From JAIBJN01 sp963802795 (lineage in GTDB: Bacteria; Actinomycetota; Thermoleophilia; Gaiellales; Gaiellaceae): 64,000 nt of DNA. This document shows positions 49,512 through 58,461 of this stretch, one piece after another. Position 1 is the first letter of the stretch. Each line of letters opens with the position of its first letter. The notes beneath the pieces are model-generated. The model worked only from the letters and a program-made list of their open reading frames with translations, was not told the DNA's origin and did no database searches. Where the stretch lies: NCBI GenBank assembly GCA_963802795.1, contig CAWDJV010000004.1, forward strand, positions 124,001 to 188,000, given 5' to 3'. The position numbers were made by a program, and so were the translations under genes.

Positions 49512-50677
49512 GAGGGCGGCTCGAGTCGCGGCTCGCGGCGGCGCTCGCCCCGCTCCTCGTCGCGTGCGTGCTCGCCCTCGCCCTCCAGGCCTGGTGGCCG
49601 GTGGAGCTCGCGCTCGTCATGCTCGGTGTCGGGCTCGCGCTCGACGCCGCCCTCTACCACCGCTTGCTCCGGTACCAGCCGGGCTGGGCCGCGCTCCCGC
49701 TGGGGCTCGTGGAGCTGCCGGCGATCATGGCAATCGCGCGCCTCCTCGACATCGCGGCCCCGCTCACGGCCGCGCTCGCCTTCTATGCCGGTTCCTGGCT
49801 CCTCGCCCAGCTCCTCGGCCACGCCGTCTTTCCGCTCGTCCGCCTCTCGTACGGCGAGGACGGTGGGGAGCTCGGCCGAGCCGGGCCCGCGGTCGCGGCG
49901 ACCGCGCTGGTGGTCGTCGGAGCAGCCCTGGGAATCGCTTGGACGACGCAGCCGCCTCTCGTGCGGCTCCCGGCTGGGATTCACCAGGGACCGCTCGTGC
50001 TGGACAGCCCGCAGCGGCTCGTGGGTGAGCCGGGCGCCGTCGTCGAGGGCGGCATCGTCATCACCGCGGACGACGTCACCGTCAGGGACGTCACGGTTCT
50101 GGGCGGGGAGAACGGGATCGAGGTCGAGAATGCCGAACGGGTGGTGCTCGAGCGGGTCAGCGTCCTCGGTGCAGTGCTCGACGGGATCAACGCGCGCCGG
50201 AGCCAGGTCACGATCCGGGAGTGTGCCGTCGGCTCGCTCGTGAGCCCCTACGGCCAGGGGATCGACGTCTCGTTCAGCGCCGACCTCGAGATGAGCGTGG
50301 TCGAGAACTGCCTGCTCACGGGCGGGCAGGAAGGCATCTTCGTCGACTCGGTGCACGCGGTCGTGCGCGGAAACCGGGTGCGGGGGACGACTTTGCGCGG
50401 CATCACGGTGACCGAGATGGCCATGGTGACCGTCGAGGACAATGACGTTCGAGCTGGGCGCGGCATCGGCATTCTCTGCAGCGACTACTCCATGTGTGAT
50501 ATTCGCGAGAATTACGTCTCGGACATTCGCCCCGATCATGGGTCGTCGGACAAGATGCGCGACGGTTATGGCATCGTTTCTCACTACTGGGCTCATGTCG
50601 AGCTCGAGGACAACCGGGTCGCCCGAAGCCCTCACGCCGTTGGAGTCTTCGCGGACGCTCGCATTGAATCCCGGTAA
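49496..50677 (+). CDS. Membrane protein with right-handed parallel beta-helix domain
   Basis: A 393-residue protein. The N-terminal about 150 residues hold four or five transmembrane helices (LLVACVLALALQAWW, LALVMLGVGLALDAALY, YAGSWLLAQLLGHAVFPLV, AATALVVVGAALGIAW). The rest is a periodic beta-helix of the PbH1/NosD type: ITADDVTVRDVTVLGGENGIEVEN, DGINARRSQVTIREC, VENCLLTGGQEGIFVDS, GITVTEMAMVTVEDNDV, ILCSDYSMCDIRENYVSD. Such folds bind or cut polysaccharides, or act as scaffolds. GAGGAG upstream supports ATG 49496. A role is not assigned. Confidence 0.8.
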   Translation: MAYTLRGRLESRLAAALAPLLVACVLALALQAWWPVELALVMLGVGLALDAALYHRLLRYQPGWAALPLGLVELPAIMAIARLLDIAAPLTAALAFYAGSWLLAQLLGHAVFPLVRLSYGEDGGELGRAGPAVAATALVVVGAALGIAWTTQPPLVRLPAGIHQGPLVLDSPQRLVGEPGAVVEGGIVITADDVTVRDVTVLGGENGIEVENAERVVLERVSVLGAVLDGINARRSQVTIRECAVGSLVSPYGQGIDVSFSADLEMSVVENCLLTGGQEGIFVDSVHAVVRGNRVRGTTLRGITVTEMAMVTVEDNDVRAGRGIGILCSDYSMCDIRENYVSDIRPDHGSSDKMRDGYGIVSHYWAHVELEDNRVARSPHAVGVFADARIESR

Positions 50678-50737
50678 CGCGAACGATTCCGTTATCCTCC
50701 GGATTCGTTTCTCTCCCACATTGACAGGAGGAATACC

Positions 50738-50932
50738 GTGGCCCGAAAGACAATTCTCGTCTGCGACAACTGCGGCAGCGAGGTGGACGAGGGGCGGGGC
50801 GCCGCGTTGCGCATCACCTACACGGACGCCCGTCGGGGCGCGAAGGCTGCCGATCTCTGCGACAACTGCGCCGGCTCGATGCCCGGGAGGGCCGCCGCAC
50901 GCCGCGGCCGCCGACCGAAGTCCGCCGCGTAG
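50738..50932 (+). CDS. Small two-site zinc ribbon protein with basic tail
   Basis: A 64-residue protein. CDNCGSEV (about 9-16) and LCDNCAGSM (about 40-48) probably form one zinc site, and the last 16 residues are Arg/Lys/Ala-rich, suggesting nucleic acid contact. It is similar in look to small actinobacterial zinc ribbon proteins of unknown role. AGGAGG at 50726-50731 is the strongest ribosome site in the area, and the upstream 60 bases are unusually AT-rich, so expression is probably high. Confidence 0.75.
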   Translation: MARKTILVCDNCGSEVDEGRGAALRITYTDARRGAKAADLCDNCAGSMPGRAAARRGRRPKSAA

Positions 50933-51031
50933 CCCTCCCCCCGAGCAGCCCTAGACTACGCTCGACAGGGCGCCAGCCGCCGCCGCCGGAGGCCGAGCGA
51001 GGGCCTCCGAGGCGGCGGGTAAGATGAGTTG

Positions 51032-53959
51032 GTGCCCCTCGCTCTGCTGGTTGGCCCGGCGAACGCGGGGAAGGTTGCGCGGCTCCTCGATCGATACCTG
51101 GAGAACCTCGAGCGCGAGCCGTTCCTCGTGGTTCCGAACCGGCCGGAGGTCGATCGCGTCGAGCGCGACCTCCTGGCCCGAAGGCCCGCGCTCCTCGGCG
51201 GGACGATCGGGACCTTCGACGACCTCTTCGAGCGCATCGCCCGCGGCGACGAGGGTCATCGTCCCGTTCTCACCGATGCCCAGCGCGGCCTCGCCCTCCG
51301 CCGCGTCCTCGCCGCGGCGAGCCTGAACGGGCTCGGCCGCTCGGCCCGCTTCGCCGGTTTCGGAGACGCGCTCGCCGGCGCGATCTCCGAGCTCGAATCG
51401 GGACTCGTCGACCCGGCCGACCTCGACGGCGAGCTCGCCCCGCTCTACGAGGCCTATCGGGACGAGCTGGAGCGTCTTGCCGTCTGGGATCGCGAGCTCG
51501 AGCGCCGCCGCGCAGTCGAGCGGATCGAGGGCGAGCTTTCGGCCTGGGACGGCCGGCCCGTTCTCGCTTACGGCTTCGAGGACCTCACCGGGGCCCAGTG
51601 GGCACTGCTCAGGGCGCTTGCCGGCCGCGTAGATGTGACCGTCTCGCTCCCGTACGAGCCCGGCAGGCCCGCGTTCGAGTCGCTGGCGAAGACCGCCGGA
51701 GACCTCGCGGGCCTCGCCGAGGGCGGGGTGGAGGAGCTGCCGCCCGCCTACGGCCAGATCGCGCATCCGGCTCTTGCGTACCTCGAGCGGGCCCTCTTCT
51801 CGGACGTCGCGCGCCCGGAGCCCCCGCCTCTCGAGGGCGCAGTGCGCTTTCTCGAGGGCGCCGGCGCCCGTGGCGCGCTCGAGCTCGTTGCCGACGAGAT
51901 CCTGCGCCTCCTCCGAGATGGCCTCCCTGCCGAGGAGGTCGGCGTCGTCTGCCCGTCGGTCGACCAACGGCGGGCTTCCCTCGAGACCGCGCTCGGGACA
52001 GCCGGCATTCCCTACGCGATCGAGACCAGACTGCGGCTCGCCCAGACGTCCTTCGGCCATGCGCTTCTCGCCGCCCTCCGCTTCCTCTGGCAGGGCGGCG
52101 GCCGGCAGGATCTCTTCGGTTTCCTTCGCTCGCCCTATTCCGGGCTCCCGCGCGCACACACCGACTACCTGGAGGGCCGGCTCCGCGGCCTCGGGATCCG
52201 GACGGACGTCGAGGAGCATGTCCTGAGGTTCCGGGGCCACGCGCTTCCGGTGCTCGACGAGGTGCGGGCGGCGGCCTCCCCGACCGATGCGGTGCGGACC
52301 CTCGCGACCGCCATGCTCAGGGGCGCGCACGGGCTCGAGGCGCCCGCTGCCGACGAGCTCTCGCGGCTCGCCCTGCGCGTGTACGAGGACGTGACGCGGC
52401 TCCTCCGCGAGCTGGACGGCTGGGACGATCTCGCCGGAGGCCTTTCGCGCGAGGACGTCCTGGCCGCGCTCGAGCATGCGACGGTCCGTGCGGCCTCGGC
52501 CGGCGAGCCCGGGCGAGTCGCGGTGCTCGACCTGCTGCGCGCCCGAACACGGCGCTTCCGCGTCGTCTTCGTCCTCGGCCTCGAGGAGGGGAGCATTCCG
52601 CGCCGCGCGCTTGCCTCGCCGTTCCTCGACGACGACGTCCGTCGGGGGCTCGAGGAGCGGACTCGCGCCCGCCTCGTGCGCCCGGAGCCGGTCTCGCGCG
52701 ACCGCTTTCTCTTCTACGCGGCGTGCACCCGCCCGTCCGATCGTCTCTACCTCGTGCGGGAAGCGGCTACCGACGACGGTGCCCCGCGTCAGGCCAGCCC
52801 GTTCTGGCACGAGGTGCGAGCGCTCTTCGACTCGTCCGACGTCGCCCGCTGGACGCGCCGGCGCCAGCTCTCGGCGCTCACGTGGCCGCTCGACGAGGCT
52901 CCGACCGAGCGGGAGCGGCTCCGCGCGCTCGCGGCGCTCGCCGCCCGGGATGCCTCCGAGGCCGAGGCGCTCGCTGTTGCAAACGGCTGGGAGCGCCGCT
53001 TCCGCCGCGCGCTCGGCGCCTTCGATCGTCCCACCGCCCTCACCAACCCGGCCGTCGTGGCCGAGCTCGCCGCCCGCGGCACGTTCAACGTGACGGAGCT
53101 CGAGGCGTTCGCCACCTGCTCCTCGATCTGGTTCGTCGAGCGGATCGTCTCGCCGCGCTCCATCGACGCGCAGGTGGACGCGAAGCTTCGCGGGTCGATC
53201 GCGCACACGACCCTCCATCGCTTCTACGCCGGGATCCCCAAGGAGCTCGGAGCCGACCGGGTCGATGCGGCGCGGGTCGAGGAGGCCGTCCGTTTCCTGC
53301 GCCGCTGCTTCGACGAGGCCGTGGACGGCGTCCGCCAGGAGCTCTCCGAGCTCGAGCGTCACGAGCTCGAAGGCCGGCTCTGGCGCGACCTCGAGCACTT
53401 CGTTCGGGACGAGGCAGCCGCCGAGACGCCGCTCGTCCCGCACCGCTTCGAGGTTTCCTTCGGCACCGAACGGTCGGCGCCGGAGCTTCAGCGCGGGCTC
53501 GACCTCGGTGGCTTCGCGCTCTCGGGGAAGATCGACCGGATCGACGTCGATCCCTTCAGCGCCCGCGGCATCGTCTGGGATTACAAGTCCGGCAGGACCG
53601 CTCACTCGGCGGCGAAGATCGACTCGGAGCTGCGGCTCCAGATCCCGCTCTACATGCTCGTCCTGCGTGACCTCGTCGGGATCGAGCCGCTCGGCGGGCT
53701 CTACCGGGCTCTGGCCGGGGAGCGCGAGGCCCGCGGGCTTCTCCGCGCCTCGGCGCGCGACGACGGCGTGCCCGGCTTCACGAAGACCGACTACCGGGAC
53801 GAGGACGAGTTCTGGGCGCAGATCGACCGGGCGGCAGAGCGCGCAGGCGGCTTCGTCGAGCGCATCCGCGCCGGAGACGTGCGCCACGACCCGCTCGGCG
53901 ACGCAGGCTGTCCGTCGTGGTGCGACCTCGCGCCGATGTGCCGGGTGGCGAGGCAGTAG
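51032..53959 (+). CDS. addB: AddB-like helicase/nuclease subunit
   Basis: With AddA it would form the dual nuclease-helicase that processes double-strand DNA ends for recombination. The about 975-residue protein has a degenerate Walker A (VGPANAGKVARLL, with Val after Lys), UvrD-like body motifs, and a C-terminal RecB-type nuclease (KIDRIDVDPFSARGIVWDYKSGR with the D..DYK residues). Four cysteines of an AddB-type iron-sulfur cluster are present: one in FATCSSIW and three in CPSWCDLAPMC. The start may be GTG 51032 or TTG 51029. addA begins 2 bases after the stop. Actinobacteria often use AdnAB instead, so the AddAB label is family-level. Confidence 0.85.
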   Translation: MPLALLVGPANAGKVARLLDRYLENLEREPFLVVPNRPEVDRVERDLLARRPALLGGTIGTFDDLFERIARGDEGHRPVLTDAQRGLALRRVLAAASLNGLGRSARFAGFGDALAGAISELESGLVDPADLDGELAPLYEAYRDELERLAVWDRELERRRAVERIEGELSAWDGRPVLAYGFEDLTGAQWALLRALAGRVDVTVSLPYEPGRPAFESLAKTAGDLAGLAEGGVEELPPAYGQIAHPALAYLERALFSDVARPEPPPLEGAVRFLEGAGARGALELVADEILRLLRDGLPAEEVGVVCPSVDQRRASLETALGTAGIPYAIETRLRLAQTSFGHALLAALRFLWQGGGRQDLFGFLRSPYSGLPRAHTDYLEGRLRGLGIRTDVEEHVLRFRGHALPVLDEVRAAASPTDAVRTLATAMLRGAHGLEAPAADELSRLALRVYEDVTRLLRELDGWDDLAGGLSREDVLAALEHATVRAASAGEPGRVAVLDLLRARTRRFRVVFVLGLEEGSIPRRALASPFLDDDVRRGLEERTRARLVRPEPVSRDRFLFYAACTRPSDRLYLVREAATDDGAPRQASPFWHEVRALFDSSDVARWTRRRQLSALTWPLDEAPTERERLRALAALAARDASEAEALAVANGWERRFRRALGAFDRPTALTNPAVVAELAARGTFNVTELEAFATCSSIWFVERIVSPRSIDAQVDAKLRGSIAHTTLHRFYAGIPKELGADRVDAARVEEAVRFLRRCFDEAVDGVRQELSELERHELEGRLWRDLEHFVRDEAAAETPLVPHRFEVSFGTERSAPELQRGLDLGGFALSGKIDRIDVDPFSARGIVWDYKSGRTAHSAAKIDSELRLQIPLYMLVLRDLVGIEPLGGLYRALAGEREARGLLRASARDDGVPGFTKTDYRDEDEFWAQIDRAAERAGGFVERIRAGDVRHDPLGDAGCPSWCDLAPMCRVARQ

Positions 53960-53961
53960 GC

Positions 53962-56900
53962 ATGGCGGTCAACGCTCCCAATCCCGAGCAGGCCGCGGCC
54001 ATCGAGGCACCCGGAGTCGTCTTCGTCTCCGCGGGGGCAGGAACCGGGAAGACGACCGTTCTCGTCGAGCGATTCGTCAAGGCGGTCTGCGAGCGTGGGC
54101 TCGACGTCGACTCGCTCCTCGTCATCACGTACACGGAGCGGGCGGCCGCGGAGCTCCGCGAGCGCATCCGGACGCGTCTGGGCGAGGCCGGGCGCGCGGA
54201 TCTCGCCCGCGCGCTCGACGCCTCCTGGATCTCGACGATCCACGGCTTCTGTCACCGCCTCCTCCGCGCGCACCCCTTCGCCGCAGGGATCGACCCGCGC
54301 TTCCGCGTTCTCGACGAGAGCCAGGCACGGGTGCTCCAGAGGGAAGCCTTCGAGGAGGCGCTGACCGAGTTCTGCGCCGGCGGTGACGCAGAGCGGGTCG
54401 GGCTCCTCGCCACCTACGGCGCCCGCGCTCTCCGTCGCATGCTCACGGGGGTCCACGACCGGCTCCGAGCGGCCGGGCGGCCGCTCGTGCTCGATCTGGG
54501 GGGCCGGCCGGGCCTCCCGGAGCGGCTCGCGGACCTGCGGGAGGCCGCGGACGCCCTCGCCGCCGACGCGGACGCGGGTGAGACGGCGCACGCGACCGCG
54601 AACCGCGCCCTCGAGGTGCTCGAGGAGCGGAGCCTCCCCGAGCGGCTGCTCGATCTCAGCGAGCTGCGGGCACGCGGCGAGCGTGCGGCGAGCTACGAGG
54701 AAGCCCGGCGCGGCGTCGAGCAGGCAGCTCTCGACGAGCTCGCCGCGCGAGACCGCGACCTCCTCCAGGAGCTGCTCGAGCGGTTCGGCTCCGTCTACAA
54801 GGCCACCAAGGACCGGGAGTCGGCGCTCGACTTCGAAGACCTCCAGCTCGCCGCCCGCGACCTCCTCAGGGACGACGAACGGGTCCGCGAGCGCGAGAGC
54901 TGGCGCTTCCGCTCGATCATGGTTGACGAGTTCCAGGACACGAACCGGCTCCAGTGCGAGATCGTCGACTTCCTCGCCGAGGGCCCCGACGGGAAGGAGC
55001 TCTTCTTCGTCGGCGACGAGTTCCAGTCCATCTACCGCTTCCGCCACGCCGACGTCGAGGTCTTCCGGGAACGGCGGGAGCAGTCGGGCGGCGTCCTGGC
55101 GCTGACGCACAACTACCGCTCCCGGCCGGAGGTGCTGGCTGCGGTCAACCACCTCTTCTCGACCGAGTTCGGGAACGAGTTCCAGCCGCTCGAGGCGGCC
55201 GGGCGCTTCCCCGACCCGGTCTTCGGCGCCCCGGTCGAGCTGCTCGTCACCGACAAGTCGAGCTACGCGGAGACGCCTCTGCACTGGCGCCGGGCCGAGG
55301 CGCGCCACATCGCCGTGCGTCTTCGTTCGCTCGTCGACTCCGGCGAGGCCAGCCCCGGCGAGATCGTCCTCCTCTTCGCGGCCGGAACCGATGCGGAATG
55401 GTACGAGGAGGAGCTCCGGAAGGCGGGTCTCGACACGTACCGCGCCACCGGCCGGGGCTACTTCGGCCAGCAGCAGGTGATCGACCTGCTCGCCTACCTG
55501 CGCCTCCTGCACAACCGCTACGACGACGAGGCGCTCGTGACCGTGCTCGCCTCGCCGTTCGTCGGGCTCTCGAACGACGCGCTCGTCCTGCTCCGCCGGG
55601 CGGCGCCCAAGCGCCCGCTCTTCCAGCCGTTCGAGCGCGAGCTTCCGGCCGAGCTCTCCGACCGCGACCGCCACCTCTGCCGGGCCTTCCTACAGCGTTA
55701 CGAGCGCCTGGCCCGGGCGGCGTACGCGCTCTCCCTGGAGCAGCTGTGCGAGCGGATCGTCGCCGACCACGACTACGACCTGGCCGTCCTCGCCCGCTGG
55801 GACGGGCGCCGTCGCTACGCGAACATGCGGAAGCTCGCGCGCCTGGCGCGTTCGTACGAGGCGCTGCGGGGCCGGGACGTGGAGGGTTTCGTCAGCTTCG
55901 TGCGCGAGCAGGAGGCTGTCGGCGCCCGCGAGCTGGAGGCCGTCGCCGAGGAGGAGGACTCGGACGCCGTCCGGCTCCTGACCATCCACTCGGCCAAGGG
56001 TCTCGAGTTCAAGGTGGTCGTCGTCGCCGACGCGGGGCGCGACCGGACGGCGCCCTCCCCCGACGAGATCCTCTGCCTCCCGGACGGGCGGTTCGGCTTC
56101 CGCGTCGCCGATCCGGCTACCGGCTCGCGACGTCCGGCCTTCGAGTACGAGCGGGTTCGCGAGGCCGAGCGCGAGGCCGAGCGGGCAGAGCGGCTGCGTC
56201 TCTACTACGTGGCCATGACGCGCGCCGTCGACCGCCTGATCGTGTCGGGGGCGATCGACCCGAATCGGGCCGCCGACGCGACGACGCCGATCGGCTGGGT
56301 CCTCTCGCGCCTGGAGGCGGGCGAGCTGGACGCGGCAGGCGAGGGCCCTGTCGAGATCGTCCGCGACGGCGCCAGGCTCCTCGTCCGCGTCGATCGCCAC
56401 CGCCCGGAGGCCGCGCCTCTCCCCTCCGCGCCGGGGGCAGTACCGGGGGACGACCAGCTGGAGCTCTTCGAGGGGGAGGAGCTGACGCCGCTCGCTCCGC
56501 TTGCTCCGCGGCTGCCCGAGCTGGCGCCGGTGCCGGCTCCGCCGCTCCACCGCGTGCGCCGTCTCTCCTACAGCGCGCTCGCGCTGTTCGAGCGCTGCTC
56601 GTACCGCTACTTCGCCGAACGGGTGGTGGGCATGCGGCCCGAGGACGCGCACGGCTCGGTCCCGGGTCAGACGGGGCTCGCCGCGACAGAGGTGGGCGAC
56701 GCCGTGCACCGCCTCCTCGAGACGGTCGACCTGTCGGCGCCTGCCGTCCCCGATCCGGAGCCGGTGCGAGCCTGGTACCCCGCCGCCACGGACGAGGAGG
56801 TCGAGCGTATCGCCGCCTTCGTCGCCTCCTACTGCGACTCCGACCTCGCCCGGAGGGTGGCCTCGCTCCCCGGCGCCGCTCCCGAGCGTCCCTTCGCCTT

Positions 56901-57327
56901 CGAGCACGACGGCGTCCTCCTTCACGGCCGGCTCGACGTCTACTGGAGCGACGGTGGGCGGGCGTTCGTCCTCGACTACAAGACGAACTCGCTTGCCGAG
57001 GGCACGCCGGAGGAGATCGTCGAGGCCGATTACCGGCTCCAGCGGCTCGTCTACGCGCTCGCATGCCTGCGGACCGGCGCCGAGGAGGTCGAGGTCGTCT
57101 ACCACTTCCTCGAGCGCCCGGAGGCGGTCGTCTCGACCCGTTTCAACCGGGCGGACACGGAGGCTCTGGAAGCCGAGCTCACGGCGGCGATCGCCCGCAT
57201 CCAAGAGGGGGAGTTCCGGCCGACGCCGAGCCAGTTCACGTGCGCGGGCTGCCCCGCCCTCGACCGCGTCTGCGCCGGCCCGCGGCTGCTCGAGGTGCCC
57301 CAGCACGTCGAGTACGCCGAGGTCTAG
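53962..57327 (+). CDS. addA: AddA-like UvrD/RecB helicase-nuclease
   Basis: A 1121-residue SF1A helicase with C-terminal nuclease. Walker A is SAGAGTGKTTVL (about 24-35), followed by ITYTERAAAELRERI (Ia), ISTIHGFCHRLL, IMVDEFQDTNRLQ (Walker B), FFVGDEFQSIYRFRHAD, LTHNYRS, TIHSAKGLEFKVV and LYYVAMTRAVDRL (VI). The RecB nuclease domain (about 860-1121) includes HGRLDVYW and FVLDYKTNSLAEG with Asp and Lys in place. CAGC..DRVC near the end is like the AddB-type cysteine set. ATG 53962 sits 2 bases after addB; nth follows. Confidence 0.93.
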   Translation: MAVNAPNPEQAAAIEAPGVVFVSAGAGTGKTTVLVERFVKAVCERGLDVDSLLVITYTERAAAELRERIRTRLGEAGRADLARALDASWISTIHGFCHRLLRAHPFAAGIDPRFRVLDESQARVLQREAFEEALTEFCAGGDAERVGLLATYGARALRRMLTGVHDRLRAAGRPLVLDLGGRPGLPERLADLREAADALAADADAGETAHATANRALEVLEERSLPERLLDLSELRARGERAASYEEARRGVEQAALDELAARDRDLLQELLERFGSVYKATKDRESALDFEDLQLAARDLLRDDERVRERESWRFRSIMVDEFQDTNRLQCEIVDFLAEGPDGKELFFVGDEFQSIYRFRHADVEVFRERREQSGGVLALTHNYRSRPEVLAAVNHLFSTEFGNEFQPLEAAGRFPDPVFGAPVELLVTDKSSYAETPLHWRRAEARHIAVRLRSLVDSGEASPGEIVLLFAAGTDAEWYEEELRKAGLDTYRATGRGYFGQQQVIDLLAYLRLLHNRYDDEALVTVLASPFVGLSNDALVLLRRAAPKRPLFQPFERELPAELSDRDRHLCRAFLQRYERLARAAYALSLEQLCERIVADHDYDLAVLARWDGRRRYANMRKLARLARSYEALRGRDVEGFVSFVREQEAVGARELEAVAEEEDSDAVRLLTIHSAKGLEFKVVVVADAGRDRTAPSPDEILCLPDGRFGFRVADPATGSRRPAFEYERVREAEREAERAERLRLYYVAMTRAVDRLIVSGAIDPNRAADATTPIGWVLSRLEAGELDAAGEGPVEIVRDGARLLVRVDRHRPEAAPLPSAPGAVPGDDQLELFEGEELTPLAPLAPRLPELAPVPAPPLHRVRRLSYSALALFERCSYRYFAERVVGMRPEDAHGSVPGQTGLAATEVGDAVHRLLETVDLSAPAVPDPEPVRAWYPAATDEEVERIAAFVASYCDSDLARRVASLPGAAPERPFAFEHDGVLLHGRLDVYWSDGGRAFVLDYKTNSLAEGTPEEIVEADYRLQRLVYALACLRTGAEEVEVVYHFLERPEAVVSTRFNRADTEALEAELTAAIARIQEGEFRPTPSQFTCAGCPALDRVCAGPRLLEVPQHVEYAEV

Positions 57328-57329
57328 TA

Positions 57330-57998
57330 GTGCCCCGCAGCTTCGTCCGCGAGGCGCGGCGGCCGGTCGGCCGGAGGCGGGAGAGGATCCGCGCGATCGT
57401 CGAGCGGCTCGCGTTCGCCCACCCGGACGCGGTGATCGCCCTCCGGTTCCGCGACGATCTCCAGCTCCTCGTCTCGGTGATGCTCTCGGCCCAGACGACG
57501 GACGTGACGGTGAACCGCGTCACGGAGAGGCTGTTCGAGAAGTACCGACGGCCGGAGGACTACCTCGCCGTCCCTCCGGCCGAGCTGGAGGCCGACATCC
57601 GCCCGACGGGGACCTACCGCCAAAAGGCGAGGAACCTTCGTGGGGCGATGAAGATGCTCGTCGAGGAGTACGACGGTCGCGTCCCCGAGCGGCTCGCGGA
57701 GCTCGTCCGGCTCCCCGGCGTGGGGCGGAAGACCGCGAACGTCGTCACGTCCGAGCGCGGGGCGACCGAGGGGATCGTCGTCGACACGCACGTCCGGCGC
57801 CTCTCGCAGCGGCTCGGCCTCACGCGCCAAGAGGACCCCGGGAAGATCGAGCAGGACCTCATGCGGGTCGTCCCACGCGAGGACTGGCCTCGCTTTCCGC
57901 ACCTCCTCATCTGGCACGGCCGCCGCGTCTGTGACGCACGCCGCCCGCTCTGCGGAGCGTGCGTCCTCGCCGATCTCTGCCCTTCGAGCCGGGCGTAG
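57330..57998 (+). CDS. nth: Endonuclease III (DNA glycosylase/AP lyase)
   Basis: Nth removes oxidised pyrimidines and nicks abasic sites in base excision repair. The 222-residue protein has LLVSVMLSAQTTDVTVNRV, the helix-hairpin-helix LPGVGRKTANVV with the catalytic Lys, VDTHVRRLSQRLGL with the catalytic Asp, and the 4Fe-4S motif C-x6-C-x2-C-x5-C (CDARRPLCGACVLADLC). The GTG start lies 2 bases after addA, making an addB-addA-nth repair operon. Confidence 0.96.
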   Translation: MPRSFVREARRPVGRRRERIRAIVERLAFAHPDAVIALRFRDDLQLLVSVMLSAQTTDVTVNRVTERLFEKYRRPEDYLAVPPAELEADIRPTGTYRQKARNLRGAMKMLVEEYDGRVPERLAELVRLPGVGRKTANVVTSERGATEGIVVDTHVRRLSQRLGLTRQEDPGKIEQDLMRVVPREDWPRFPHLLIWHGRRVCDARRPLCGACVLADLCPSSRA

Positions 57999-58008
57999 GC
58001 CGTCGGGC

Positions 58009-58452
58009 TTAACGAGGCGCTACCGCCACGAGGAGGCCGCCGTCCTCGTCGTAGGCGGGGAAGAAGTCCGCGCGCACGGTCTTCGTGAGGCCGGCCCGCG
58101 TTCGAAGCGTCAGCATCTGGTCGAAGCGGCGGACGCCGTATTCGAGGGCGAGTGCGGCCGGCGTGGGGCCTTCGCCCTCGACCTCGAACAGCGTCGACAT
58201 CACGTCGTGGCCGAGGAGGTCGCCTTCCCGGTAGCCCGTCAGCTCGAAGACGCCCTGCCCGACGGCAATGACGCGGCCGTTCCGGTCGCAGACCAGAAGC
58301 CCGGTCCCGGGAGCAGGATAGTAGTCGTCGATGATCTCGAACAGGAAGCCGAAACCGCAGCTCGAGCAGGCGACCGGCTGATGGGTGAGACCCTGCCGGC
58401 CGTCCTCGTCGAGGGACCGACGACGGCAGTTCGGGCAGATGAAGTACGGCAC
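58009..58452 (-). CDS. Zinc ribbon-PAS domain protein
   Basis: A 147-residue protein with two parts. The N-terminal about 40 residues form a zinc ribbon (CPNCRRRSLDEDG, then ACSSCGFGF). Residues about 45-147 look like a PAS domain (GTGLLVCDRNGRVIAVGQGV, FELTGYREGDLLGHDV), with a final strand FFPAYDEDGGLLVAVAP. There is no output domain. It might sense a ligand or redox state and act through protein contacts. It converges with nth and lies downstream of trxB, possibly in the same transcript. Confidence 0.7.
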   Translation of the reverse strand: MPYFICPNCRRRSLDEDGRQGLTHQPVACSSCGFGFLFEIIDDYYPAPGTGLLVCDRNGRVIAVGQGVFELTGYREGDLLGHDVMSTLFEVEGEGPTPAALALEYGVRRFDQMLTLRTRAGLTKTVRADFFPAYDEDGGLLVAVAPR

Positions 58453-58461
58453 GAGGAAAAG

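Noticed and set aside
50951..53887. A 978-codon minus-strand open frame
   Set aside because: Exact shadow of addB; no motifs, no start signal.
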